Source: CAVUOA01 sp963742955
GTDB taxonomy: Bacteria; Bacteroidota; Ignavibacteria; Tepidaquicellales; OLB5
Assembly: GCA_963742955.1 (NCBI GenBank)
Contig: CAVUOA010000009.1
Span: 434,001-498,000, forward strand
Direction: 5' to 3'
Length of the DNA stretch: 64,000 bases
Below, in pieces: positions 35,410 to 43,636 of the stretch. Each line of letters begins with the position of its first letter. Within the stretch, counting starts at the first letter, position 1. The position numbers were made by a program, and so were the translations under genes. The notes below the pieces were generated by a model. That model ran no database searches. It saw only the letters and a list, made by a program, of their open reading frames with translations, and was not told where the DNA came from.

Positions 35410-35866
35410 TTATAAATTGATTAATTGTGGATTTTGTGCTGCATGAGGATGATTTCCGCCGGGATAAACTTTAAGCTTGTTTATCAGCTTGTTACCGAGA
35501 CGTGTTTTCGGAAGCATTCCTCTTACGGCATACCTGATAACTTTATCGGGGTGTTTAGAAATTAATTCTTTAAAAGAATGCGATTTCTGACCACCCGGGT
35601 ACATTGAATGATGTAAATAATCTTTAAGATTCTCTCTCTTTGCCTGTTAAGCGAACCTTCTCAGCATTGATTACTACTACAAAATCTCCTGTATCAGCAT
35701 TTGGAGTGAACATCGGGCTTTTCTTCCCGCGAATAATCATAGCAATTTGAGTTGCCATTCTTCCCAAAATTTTACCGTCTGCGTCAACTACAAACCATTT
35801 TGACTTCACGTCAGCGCTTTTTGTAAATTTTGTGGTTTTATGTGATTTTTCTATGCCTTTATTCAT
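35410..35866 (-). CDS. rplM: Ribosomal protein L13, one frameshift
   Basis: Large-subunit protein L13. The first part runs SHKTTKFTKSADVKSKWFVVDADGKILGRMATQIAMIIRGK and NADTGDFVVVINAEKVRLTGK. The second part continues RENLKDYLHHSMYPGGQKSHSFKELISKHPDKVIRYAVRGMLPKTRLGNKLINKLKVYPGGNHPHAAQNPQ. The frame breaks near 35628 inside AAAGAGAGAGAA. Joined length is about 151 aa. It begins the ribosomal operon: the promoter at 35887-35917 lies 20 nt upstream. Confidence 0.94.
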
Positions 35867-35886
35867 TATATTTCCCTAAAAGATTA

Positions 35887-35917
35887 CAAATTTACATATT
35901 TTATGGCTTAATGTCAA
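35887..35917 (-). promoter_or_regulatory. Consensus promoter of the rplM-rpsI operon
   Basis: TTGACA (35917-35912), a 17-nt spacer and TAAATTTG (35894-35887). It is the same design as the orphan RNA promoter at 11743-11773. The start point would lie about 15 nt before the rplM ATG, giving a very short leader. The rest of the gap to 36117 holds nothing recognisable. Confidence 0.8.
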
Positions 35918-36117
35918 TGAAAAGAAAATGCACAGGAATCAATATTTTGCTTTCCCCGACAATAATTGGCTTCGTCCAAGGATCTGTACTCCGTAATTTT
36001 TACCTGGAACAGTTGTTTTCATCTAATCCTCATCGCTTTATGCTTCCAGATTGTCAGTAAACCAGCCGGAAGTTATTTTCCATTGTTCATAAAACTGTAT
36101 TAATATTTTTGACCCAT

Positions 36118-36661
36118 TTATTTCCCGAATTTTGTTTTATTAAACTCCTCTGATTTTCCTTTAGGTATAGATAGAGTTTGCCAATCTTTTCCTTTGATAT
36201 GTTTGGCAAGAAAAACAATTTGTCCTATGTGATAAGCGTAATGGGATAATTGGCGGTTTATTGCTTCAACAACAGTATGGGGTTCCGACCTGATATAGAC
36301 CGTTTTCATCAAATCATCTTATCAAGGCTTCCAAGTGCATCGAACATGTGCTTCCATCCTTTCTCCCAATATTCTATTATTTCTTTTTTTCAGAAAGCCC
36401 GTCAATAAATTCTTCATCTCTGTTTCTATCCGGTTTTTCACCGTCTGAAGTAAGAAAATCAGTCCATCTTGAAATCATATTTCCTGAAAGATGTTTCATA
36501 ATTACTGATATTGAATTTGACTCGCTATCAATACAATAGTGAATTTGCATATCATTAAGCTGAGAAACAGCTCTGTCTCCCAAGCTTTTTAAGCTTTTAA
36601 AATTTTTAATACAATCGGCAATATAATTACTGCCGGGTTCAATTTGTAATTTGGTATTCAT
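36118..36661 (-). CDS. DUF1572 / DinB-like protein, one frameshift
   Basis: DinB-fold proteins are four-helix bundles, often with a three-His metal site. The first part carries SISVIMKHLSGNMISRWTDFLTSDGEKPDRNRDEEF, the DUF1572 signature with one His in KHLSG. After a break near 36370 (GLSEKKEIIEYWEKGWKHMFDALGSLDK) the frame resumes with MKTVYIRSEPHTVVEAINRQLSHYAYHIGQIVFLAKHIKG, supplying the later His residues. Joined length is about 178 aa, normal for the family. Function is unknown; members are often thiol- or stress-related. Confidence 0.78.
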
Positions 36662-36698
36662 TTTTTAAAGAAATGCAGGAAAAGGAAATTATGGAAGG

Positions 36699-37190
36699 TT
36701 ACCGCCATTGAGAGTGGTCTCTCATTATAAATTTAATTTCTTTTGATTTCATATATGTACCGTAGTCAGTCAGGTCATAATCGTCAATGTCCTTGAAGAA
36801 TCTGCCAACTACCCCTCCTATCAGGGCGCCGGGTATTGTAAAAACAAGACTCACCCCCAGAGCAACATCTTTTGGCGGGAAAGTAGCGTTCTTCTTATGG
36901 AAAAGTTCGTAATACACAATTCCTCCTACAAACCCCGCTACTGCCCCAAACGCAGCTCCCAAAATCATATATGTTCCGTTGTTAAACCTGATACCCTTTA
37001 CTTTTTCAATATTCACTATTTTATAACTTCCTGTATCAGAAACAAGAAGCAAGTCCTGATGAAGACCTATCAACCTCGCATTTCTAATTCCTTTGCCGTC
37101 TTTGTACGTCAGGTCACACGGTTTAGTTTGAGAGTATAGCAGCGAAGAAGAAAGAAAAATGAATAAAACAAAATACCGGATTCTATTCAA
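36699..37190 (-). CDS. Exported or membrane protein of unknown function
   Basis: The 163-aa protein has a signal peptide (residues about 1-20, ending LLYSQ), followed by a beta-type region (CDLTYKDGKGIRNARLIGLHQDLLLVSD). Two glycine-rich hydrophobic segments follow, YMILGAAFGAVAGFVGGIVYY at about 76-96 and VALGVSLVFTIPGALIGGVVG at about 110-130. The C-terminus is basic and polar. Glycine-rich pairs like this occur in small outer- or inner-membrane proteins. No family recognised. Confidence 0.65.
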   Translation of the reverse strand: MNRIRYFVLFIFLSSSLLYSQTKPCDLTYKDGKGIRNARLIGLHQDLLLVSDTGSYKIVNIEKVKGIRFNNGTYMILGAAFGAVAGFVGGIVYYELFHKKNATFPPKDVALGVSLVFTIPGALIGGVVGRFFKDIDDYDLTDYGTYMKSKEIKFIMRDHSQWR

Positions 37191-37374
37191 ATTATTATAT
37201 TTTCTTTAATAACTATGTATGAATATAATAATTTAATACCAAAAGATAAAGTAAAGAAAGCCTTTGGGTTTACATTTCTTCAGCTATTCAAATACAAATA
37301 TAAGAAGATAGAGTATTACCGGTGCATAATTCAGAAATTTATGGAACAGTACGGGGTATTATTCTGAAAATACA

Positions 37375-37680
37375 TTAATAGGTTTTCTTGTAGCCGAAAT
37401 TACCTCTATTATCTCTTCTGTTTCCGTTTCCTCCTTCGGCTTTAGGTTTTGCTTCCGCCACATTAATAGCCCTGCCGTTTAACCTTAGTCCGTCAAGGTT
37501 TTTAATGGCGCTTTCTGCTTGTTCTTTGTTTGGCATTTCGACAAATCCGAAACCTTTTGAAACACCTGTAAACTTATCCTTTATCAATTTTATTGATTCA
37601 ACTTCTCCATATTCTTCAAATGCCGACCGCACGTCATTTTCACTGGATTCTCTGGAAATGTTCCCAACATAAATGTTCAT
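37375..37680 (-). CDS. RNA-binding protein with one RRM domain
   Basis: The 101-aa cytoplasmic protein has an RRM at residues about 1-80: RNP-2 NIYVGNIS at the N-terminus and RNP-1 KGFGFVEM near residue 44. A short glycine- and arginine-rich tail follows (NGNRRDNRGNFGYKKTY). Bacterial single-RRM proteins are often cold-induced RNA chaperones. I place the start at ATG 37680, 8 nt after a CAGGAG ribosome binding site; the upstream in-frame TTG at 37704 lies in the leader hairpin and is rejected. Confidence 0.9.
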   Translation of the reverse strand: MNIYVGNISRESSENDVRSAFEEYGEVESIKLIKDKFTGVSKGFGFVEMPNKEQAESAIKNLDGLRLNGRAINVAEAKPKAEGGNGNRRDNRGNFGYKKTY

Positions 37681-37686
37681 TGTTTT

Positions 37687-37739
37687 TACTCCTGTCCTTT
37701 CCAATATAAGGACTGATTAATTATTGCCGGAATATCCGG
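37687..37739 (-). promoter_or_regulatory. Leader hairpin at the ribosome binding site of the RRM gene
   Basis: In the mRNA, GTCCTT (37713-37708) pairs with AAGGAC (37699-37694) around an 8-nt loop, and the base of this stem touches the AGGAG ribosome binding site (37693-37689). A small CCGG-5nt-CCGG stem lies just upstream (37739-37727). The layout would suit control of translation by temperature or by the protein itself. That function is inferred only. Confidence 0.45.
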
Positions 37740-38000
37740 TAAAATCCCCGGAGGAAAGAATGAAGGCTCTCCACAAGAGATATTCTGAATTAAACTTAAA
37801 TAAAATGATTTATAATATGAGGACTCCGAAAATTATTGAATAAGTTTTGGAAGCACGATTAAATGGTCTAATGATGGGATGACGGGGATTGCTTATCTTT
37901 TTATACTCCAATTAATTTCTCTAAATTGTACAAAAACAAAATAAGAATTTGTTTTAAAACTAACAATAGGAGCATTAGTTAATTAAAGGACACAAAGAAA
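37740..38000. other. Gap without recognisable genes
   Basis: The AT-rich DNA between the RRM leader and the terminator of the ICMT-like gene has stops in all frames. It presumably holds the RRM promoter, but I find no clear TTGACA/TAnnTTTG pair in it. Confidence 0.5.
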
Positions 38001-38023
38001 TTCCAGTTAAAGTTAAACTGGAA
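38001..38023 (-). terminator. Likely terminator of the type III PKS operon
   Basis: TTCCAGTT (38001-38008) and AACTGGAA (38016-38023) form a perfect 8-bp stem. On the minus strand a T-rich stretch (TTTCTTTG) follows. It lies 15 nt after the stop at 38038. Confidence 0.7.
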
Positions 38024-38037
38024 ACAAAGGATTACTT

Positions 38038-38544
38038 TCATGTCTTTTGACTTAAAGCGCTTGTTTCTATTCTTATTCTTCGCCTTAAAATGAAGAAATT
38101 CAAAACCGTAAAAATAATAAAAGTAAAATAACAGGAAAAAATCAAAGGTAATGAAGCAAGTTCCGCAGAAACGGCCACATAATTTGGATGATTTAAATAT
38201 TTATACGGTCCGGATTTTATCAGAGGGCTCTCCTTTAAAATAATAATCCTGGTATTCCAATATACTCCTAAAGATTCTATTGCCCAATATCTTAATATTT
38301 GAGCCAGAATAAATATTGATGTAAATATATACCAAAGCAGATTCAGGCTTTTGTTAAAAACAAGGAACTCAATTATCAATGAAGCAAAAAAACAGATGTG
38401 CATTATAACTATGAACCTGTATCCCCTGCTGTCGTATTCTACCGCTCCCATCTCAAACATTTCTTTTGAATGACTTCTCGCAATAAATAACTCAACGATT
38501 CTTTGAATAATAACAATGCTGATGCTAATAAAAAAGAAAGTCAT
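38038..38544 (-). CDS. ICMT-like methyltransferase paired with a type III polyketide synthase
   Basis: The 168-aa membrane protein has four or five hydrophobic segments. The SAM/prenylcysteine methyltransferase signature includes LGVYWNTRIIILKESPLIKSGPYKYLNHPNYVAVSAELASLPLI, where the HPNY motif replaces the RHPxY of the generic family. This subgroup is typically found next to type III polyketide synthases; the Bacillus BpsB protein O-methylates the alkylpyrones made by BpsA. The 4-nt overlap with the PKS gene (ATGA at 38541-38544) supports a shared job. Methylation of a long-chain pyrone or resorcinol is my inference. Confidence 0.85.
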   Translation of the reverse strand: MTFFFISISIVIIQRIVELFIARSHSKEMFEMGAVEYDSRGYRFIVIMHICFFASLIIEFLVFNKSLNLLWYIFTSIFILAQILRYWAIESLGVYWNTRIIILKESPLIKSGPYKYLNHPNYVAVSAELASLPLIFSCYFTFIIFTVLNFFILRRRIRIETSALSQKT

Positions 38545-39605
38545 ACGGTTTCAAACAGCAATAGTTCAGAGCTGAACCCGGGTCCGAGTGCGGAAATCAA
38601 ACCATTTTTACCTTTATCAAAATTGTTATTTTCAAGGAACTCATTTAGAACATACATAACGCTGGGAGATGACATGTTGCCGTGTTCTCTTAATACCTTT
38701 CTGGATATATCCATTTCCTTTCCTGATAAGATTAATGATTCTTCGTAGGCATTCAGAACTTTAACGCCGCCTGGGTGACTAACGTAATATTTTATATCTT
38801 TTAAAGTGATGCCGTTAATATCAAGCAGCTCGTCAATATTCGGTTTAACACAGTCTTTTATAATTGAGGGAATATCTTTGCTGAAAACTACTCTCAAACC
38901 TTCCTCAACTATATTCCATCCCATAACATCAAGCGAATTATCATAAATTGTCGAAAGTGAATTAACAAGCTTAATTTTTTTCTTACCTATCAGCCTGCTT
39001 TTTTCACCTGATACAAGAACTGCCGCAGCCCCATCCGAAAATAATGAAGTTGCAACAATATTGCTCTTGGAGTAATCGTTCTTTATAAACGTCAGGCTGC
39101 AAAGTTCAACAGCTATAACAATTACATTTTGAGAAGGAAATGTACTTGTATATTCCATAGCCCTGCTCATGCCTGCTGCCCCGCCCGCGCATCCCAGTCC
39201 CCATAAAGGAGTCCTTTTAACGTGTCTGTTGAGTTTCAGCTTATTGAACAGTACAGCATCAATTGAAGGAGTAGAAATACCGGTACTTGAAACAAAGATG
39301 ATATGGTCAATATCATCAACAGATGCCCCCGCTTTTTGAAGGCACTTTTCTATTACTTTTTCTGACAGATTAACTGCAGTCTCAATGTAAAGTTTGTTTT
39401 TTTCGGCAAAGGTATGTTCTCCCATGAACCAATCAATCGGCGCGCTGAAATGGCGGGTTTCAACGTTTGAATTGTCGAATATGCTAATCATGCGTTCTAT
39501 ACCTGCTTCATGGTTAGAAAACAGGTTCAGTACAAACTGCTTAACATCTTTCTGCTTCAGCCCGTATGGCGCATCAGCAGAGGCTGTTGATACTACAAAT
39601 GACAT
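38541..39605 (-). CDS. Type III polyketide synthase (chalcone/stilbene synthase family)
   Basis: Homodimeric condensing enzyme that extends an acyl-CoA starter with malonyl-CoA and cyclises it. The 354-aa frame is intact. The catalytic Cys139 is in PLWGLGCAGGAAG, His277 in YYVSHPGGVKVL and Asn310 in HGNMSSPSVMYVL, by my count. The HPGG and GNMSSPSV motifs and the GPGFSSELLLF end are family hallmarks. Bacterial members next to ICMT-like genes make alkylpyrones or alkylresorcinols from long-chain starters, often as membrane lipids. Nothing in the sequence fixes the product. Confidence 0.92.
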   Translation of the reverse strand: MSFVVSTASADAPYGLKQKDVKQFVLNLFSNHEAGIERMISIFDNSNVETRHFSAPIDWFMGEHTFAEKNKLYIETAVNLSEKVIEKCLQKAGASVDDIDHIIFVSSTGISTPSIDAVLFNKLKLNRHVKRTPLWGLGCAGGAAGMSRAMEYTSTFPSQNVIVIAVELCSLTFIKNDYSKSNIVATSLFSDGAAAVLVSGEKSRLIGKKKIKLVNSLSTIYDNSLDVMGWNIVEEGLRVVFSKDIPSIIKDCVKPNIDELLDINGITLKDIKYYVSHPGGVKVLNAYEESLILSGKEMDISRKVLREHGNMSSPSVMYVLNEFLENNNFDKGKNGLISALGPGFSSELLLFETV

Positions 39606-39640
39606 AATTTAATTACTAAATCCTTAATTCATAAAACACA

Positions 39641-39666
39641 AAGACACGCACAGAAATGCGTGTCTT
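39641..39666 (-). terminator. Hairpin after the PKS start / barrel gene stop
   Basis: AAGACACGCA (39641-39650) pairs with TGCGTGTCTT (39657-39666) around 6 nt: a 10-bp perfect stem. It lies 21 nt downstream of the barrel gene stop (39688) on the minus strand and is followed by TGTGTTTT. It is best read as that gene's terminator. Confidence 0.75.
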
Positions 39667-39687
39667 TGAAATAATGTTCACAATTTA

Positions 39688-40917
39688 TCAGAAATAAAAT
39701 TTAAATGTGGTCTGAAACTCATTATTCTTTATATCAACATCCTTCTGCTCTCCGGTAATCGGGTCGGTTGTCTTTCCGGGTTCATCTACATAGCGGAAAA
39801 TTGTTTCAACCTCAAGTCCCGTTAACGGGAAGAATTCCAACCCGAAGCTGTACCTTCTCATTTGAAGCGGAGCATCTTTAATTCCAAGCTGCGGATTGTA
39901 ATTTTCGAACTGAAATTTAGCTTCAAGACCGTGAATTACACGGATATCAACTTCACCGAAAATCGTAGCAAAATCACGCCTTGTTTTCACACTATCCGTT
40001 ATATCCAGCCTGTTATAATCAAATTCTCCAAGCACAGCAACCCTCTGGAATAAACCAAACGAGAAGAACCCTCCTGCAACCTGTCTTAGTGCATTTATGT
40101 TGTTTGTAGGGTCCCATTTAAACGGGTTGGTCAAGAATGAACCCCCTATTCCAAAAGTGTATTTGCTGTTTTTGCCAGCCCATCGGAAATCGGCTGATGT
40201 TAAGAATTGTTTTTGATTGTCGAAATCAAAGCTGTTATTTCTCGTTCCGTTAATATCTGTACTTGACCCGTTTGAAAGTGCGGCTGTCAGTGTAAAGAAG
40301 CCTGGGGCAATTCCGACTTCTATACCCGCATCTGAAGCAAACGGTGTATATAAATCGTTAAAGTTTCTCTGGTATGCCCTGTGTTCCGGAATTTTTACTC
40401 CATAATTGGGTATAAACCTTCCGACTTTCATATACAAACCGGCCGGTAAATTGGATATTAATCCGTAAATCTCATATTTTGTTGGAAGAGGGTCGGGACC
40501 GTATGTATTGGGTATATATAATCCCGGAGCAATAAGCAGGCTTAAATATTTGTTCATTTTTGCATGAACGTATAAATCTCCCTGCATCTGGAAAAATGTA
40601 TTAAAATTCGGTACACCTTCAGCAATCTGGTCATCGATAAAAATCATTCTCATATCAGCCCCGATTTGAATTCCCTTTGTTATTTGGGTATTCAGTTCGG
40701 TTTCTTTATTGGCTTTCTTGAGGAAGTTCATAAAAAGCTCATCTCTTGAGTATTTTACCCCATAAGGATTTCTAAGTCCCCCGCCTGTTGGATTTACATG
40801 GCAGCTAACGCATTTTTCCCCAGTATATGCAGCAAATTTAGGATAAGAATACGATTCGTTAAATAACATTGTTAAAAACAAAAACGACAGGATAATAAAA
40901 ATGTATTTATGCTTCAT
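39688..40917 (-). CDS. Outer-membrane beta-barrel protein with one c-type haem motif
   Basis: The 409-aa protein has a signal peptide (residues about 1-24) and then, directly at the mature N-terminus, a single CXXCH motif (EKCVSCHVNPTGGGLRNPYG). The remaining 350 residues alternate hydrophobic and polar in amphipathic strands, many ending in aromatic residues, and the protein ends KFYF. This is the pattern of a porin-like barrel, probably of 14-18 strands. A haem at the N-terminal plug of a barrel suggests electron transfer at or across the outer membrane. No companion multihaem cytochrome is in the window. Divergent from the ABC exporter. Confidence 0.8.
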   Translation of the reverse strand: MKHKYIFIILSFLFLTMLFNESYSYPKFAAYTGEKCVSCHVNPTGGGLRNPYGVKYSRDELFMNFLKKANKETELNTQITKGIQIGADMRMIFIDDQIAEGVPNFNTFFQMQGDLYVHAKMNKYLSLLIAPGLYIPNTYGPDPLPTKYEIYGLISNLPAGLYMKVGRFIPNYGVKIPEHRAYQRNFNDLYTPFASDAGIEVGIAPGFFTLTAALSNGSSTDINGTRNNSFDFDNQKQFLTSADFRWAGKNSKYTFGIGGSFLTNPFKWDPTNNINALRQVAGGFFSFGLFQRVAVLGEFDYNRLDITDSVKTRRDFATIFGEVDIRVIHGLEAKFQFENYNPQLGIKDAPLQMRRYSFGLEFFPLTGLEVETIFRYVDEPGKTTDPITGEQKDVDIKNNEFQTTFKFYF

Positions 40918-41045
40918 ATAGTTATATATTTAGATTTATAAATAATTTGTTCAATATTCTGGTTATTTTTTAAAAAAGCAAATCCGTACGCAGTCTTTTT
41001 TATTACAAATACATTTCAACTTAACGGTTTATAGGTTATTTTTAT

Positions 41046-42872
41046 ATGATGAGAGAATATTTCAGGTTATTCAGGCTTTTAAAGCCATATAAAGGATTAC
41101 TGGTACTTTCGTTTGTTTTGACTTTATTATATTCTATTACAAACGCTATTTCAGTTTATTTATCTATACCTCTTTTAAGAACACTTTTTCTCAGCGGAGA
41201 TACTTCCACACAGCTTTTAAATGTTAACCAATTTAGTAATGTATTTGATTCCCTGAGGTACAAATTTGAAGCTTATATTTTTTCAGGCGGAGATAAATAT
41301 GCCGCACTCACTAAAGTGAGTGTAATGCTGCTGGCTTTTTATTTCGCTAAGAACCTCTTCTCTTACCTCCAATCTACTTTAACCCAGTACGTGGAAAAAT
41401 CGCTGATTACAAATATGAGGAGAGAGCTTTATGAAAAGTTCAATTCACTTTCTTTAAAATATTATACCGAGAGAAAATCGGGAGATATAATCTCACGTTT
41501 CATAGCAGATGTAAATCTATTACAAAATACTGTTTCGGTTACATTCACTAATCTGCTCAAGGAACCGCTGCTGATAATAATTTTTATGGCAATGGCGCTA
41601 TTGATAAGCTGGAAGCTAACGCTGATTTCAATTATTATTATCCCTGTTTCATTATTAGCAATTGTCAGAATCGGCAAGAAGCTTAGGAAATACAGCATAC
41701 AGGTGCAGGAAAAGCTGGGAGAATTTACTTCTGTGATTGCAGAAACCATTTACGGAAGCAAGATAATACGCGCTTTCGCAATGGAGAAATTCGAAAACAG
41801 AAAATTTGAGCTGAAGCTGAAATCTTATTTCAAGGCGCTGATGAAAAATGCAGTCTACAGCAATATGACAAGCCCATTAACCGAATACCTCAGCGTAATA
41901 GTTGGTGTATTTATTATCTGGTACGGAGGAAGAGAAATTTTTGCCGGCGGTTCCCTTGCCCCCGAGGAATTTATCGGATTTTTATTGATAATTTTCCAGT
42001 TAATGACACCTATAAAGGAATTAAGCACGGTTAATAACAGGGTTCAGGAATCTTCAGCTGCAGCAAGAAGAATTTTCGAAATACTTGATACCAAACCTGA
42101 TATTTATGACGTTCCCGATGCTATAGTTAAAGCAGGATTCGATAATTCAATCGATATGAAAAATGTGATGTTCAGATATAACGAGGATGAGAAAATTATT
42201 CTTGATAACGTTAATCTCAAAATTAAAAAGAACGAAAAAATTGCAATTGTAGGCTTGAGCGGAGTGGGTAAATCAACTCTTGTTGACCTGCTTCCCCGTT
42301 TCTATGATGTGACTTCCGGAGAGGTATTAATAGACGGGATTAACGTAAAGAAAATTACAATGGCATCATTAAGAGGACTATTCGGAATAGTAACACAGGA
42401 AATAATACTCTTCAATGACACTATAAGAAATAACATTGCTTACGGGTACGAAGAAATACCGATGGAAAAAGTAATAGATGCTGCAAAGAATGCCAATGCA
42501 CATGATTTTATTGTTAATACAGATAAAGGTTATGACACGATTATCGGAGAAAGAGGGTTAAGACTCTCGGGTGGACAGAAACAAAGAATTGCAATTGCAA
42601 GAGCTTTGCTTAAGAACGCACCTGTTATGATTTTTGATGAAGCAACATCTTCGCTGGATACCGAATCGGAAACGCTTATTCAGGAAGCAATTGAAAGATT
42701 GATTCAATTTAATACCTCTATTGTGATTGCCCACAGGCTCTCAACAATCAGGAATGCTGACAGAATTATTGTGCTTCACGAGGGCAAAGTGGAAGAAATC
42801 GGCACCCACGATGAGCTTATGAGCAATACCAAAAGCATTTATAAGAAACTTTACGAAATGCAGTTTAGCTAG
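41046..42872 (+). CDS. ABC exporter, MsbA/lipid-flippase type (fused permease and ATPase)
   Basis: The 608-aa half-transporter has six membrane helices in residues about 15-330 and an ATPase domain from about 370. Walker A is GLSGVGKSTLVDLLPRFY, the signature LSGGQKQRIAIARALL, Walker B VMIFDEATSSLD and the switch His IVIAHRLSTI. The long exporter-type first loop contains LKYYTERKSGDIISRF. As first gene of a run with two GT2 enzymes and an O-antigen ligase, it probably flips lipid A-core (MsbA role). A drug- or peptide-export role cannot be excluded by sequence alone. Confidence 0.88.
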   Translation: MMREYFRLFRLLKPYKGLLVLSFVLTLLYSITNAISVYLSIPLLRTLFLSGDTSTQLLNVNQFSNVFDSLRYKFEAYIFSGGDKYAALTKVSVMLLAFYFAKNLFSYLQSTLTQYVEKSLITNMRRELYEKFNSLSLKYYTERKSGDIISRFIADVNLLQNTVSVTFTNLLKEPLLIIIFMAMALLISWKLTLISIIIIPVSLLAIVRIGKKLRKYSIQVQEKLGEFTSVIAETIYGSKIIRAFAMEKFENRKFELKLKSYFKALMKNAVYSNMTSPLTEYLSVIVGVFIIWYGGREIFAGGSLAPEEFIGFLLIIFQLMTPIKELSTVNNRVQESSAAARRIFEILDTKPDIYDVPDAIVKAGFDNSIDMKNVMFRYNEDEKIILDNVNLKIKKNEKIAIVGLSGVGKSTLVDLLPRFYDVTSGEVLIDGINVKKITMASLRGLFGIVTQEIILFNDTIRNNIAYGYEEIPMEKVIDAAKNANAHDFIVNTDKGYDTIIGERGLRLSGGQKQRIAIARALLKNAPVMIFDEATSSLDTESETLIQEAIERLIQFNTSIVIAHRLSTIRNADRIIVLHEGKVEEIGTHDELMSNTKSIYKKLYEMQFS

Positions 42873-42874
42873 TA

Positions 42875-43624
42875 ATGAAAATCACTGGAATAGTTTTAAC
42901 AAAAGATGAAGAGCAAAACATCAAAGACTGCCTTGAATCGATTAAATGGCTGGATGAAATTATTATTATTGATTCAGGAAGCAAAGATAAAACCACCGCT
43001 ATCGCAGAAAAATTCACGAATAGCATTTACCAAACTCCTATTCAAAACATTCCCGAAAAACGTAAATTTGCTTTGAATGAAGCAAATATTTCAAATGACT
43101 GGATTTTATTTATCGATGCGGACGAAAGAATAACTGAGGAATTAAAACAGGAAATTCAATCTCTGGTTGAAACCCAGGGCGTCAACGGATATTACATCAA
43201 CAGGCGAAATTACTATTTGGGTAAATGGATTAAACACTGCGGAATTAATCCTGATTACAGCCTGAGATTATTCAGAAAAGCAAAAGGAAAGATTACCGAT
43301 AGAATTATACACGAAGGTGTGGAAGTAGAAGGTATCTGCATAAAGCTGAAAAACGACATGCTCCACTATTCATACAGAGACCTTGAACAGGCAGTTAATA
43401 AAATCAACTTTTTTTCAACCGAAGAGGCACGTGAGCATTTTCAGAAAAATAAAAAAATAACAAAAATTGGTGTATTTACACATGCCTTATCAGCATTTTT
43501 GCGCGTTTATATTTCCAGAAAAGGCTATAAAGATAAAGTTAACGGATTTTATGTAAGCTTTATATATTCAATGGTGAACTTTCTTTCTCACTTAAAACTG
43601 CTGAAGATGCAGAAGAAAATATAA
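42875..43624 (+). CDS. Family 2 glycosyltransferase, LPS core type
   Basis: The 249-aa cytoplasmic enzyme of the WaaE/LgtF-like group has IVLTKDEEQNIKDCLES at the N-terminus, IIIDSGSKDKT, and the metal-binding D-x-D in WILFIDADERI. KHCGINPDYSLRLFRKAKGKI and VEGICIKLKNDMLHYSYRD follow, the signature of beta-glycosyltransferases that add glucose or heptose to the LPS inner core. The C-terminal segment is hydrophobic and basic, for membrane association. The start codon lies 2 nt after the ABC gene. A second paralogue is at 44838. Confidence 0.85.
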   Translation: MKITGIVLTKDEEQNIKDCLESIKWLDEIIIIDSGSKDKTTAIAEKFTNSIYQTPIQNIPEKRKFALNEANISNDWILFIDADERITEELKQEIQSLVETQGVNGYYINRRNYYLGKWIKHCGINPDYSLRLFRKAKGKITDRIIHEGVEVEGICIKLKNDMLHYSYRDLEQAVNKINFFSTEEAREHFQKNKKITKIGVFTHALSAFLRVYISRKGYKDKVNGFYVSFIYSMVNFLSHLKLLKMQKKI

Positions 43625-43636
43625 TATATTGCAAAA

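Noticed and set aside
35880..36117. A short plus-strand frame near 35910-36060
   Set aside because: No family pattern, no ribosome binding site, and it overlaps the rplM promoter; treated as chance.
36699..37190. A lipoprotein call for this gene
   Set aside because: The signal region ends LLYSQ without a Cys, so signal peptidase I is expected.
37681..37704. Longer N-terminus of the RRM protein from TTG 37704
   Set aside because: It lies in the leader hairpin and ribosome binding site; the RRM begins at the ATG at 37680.
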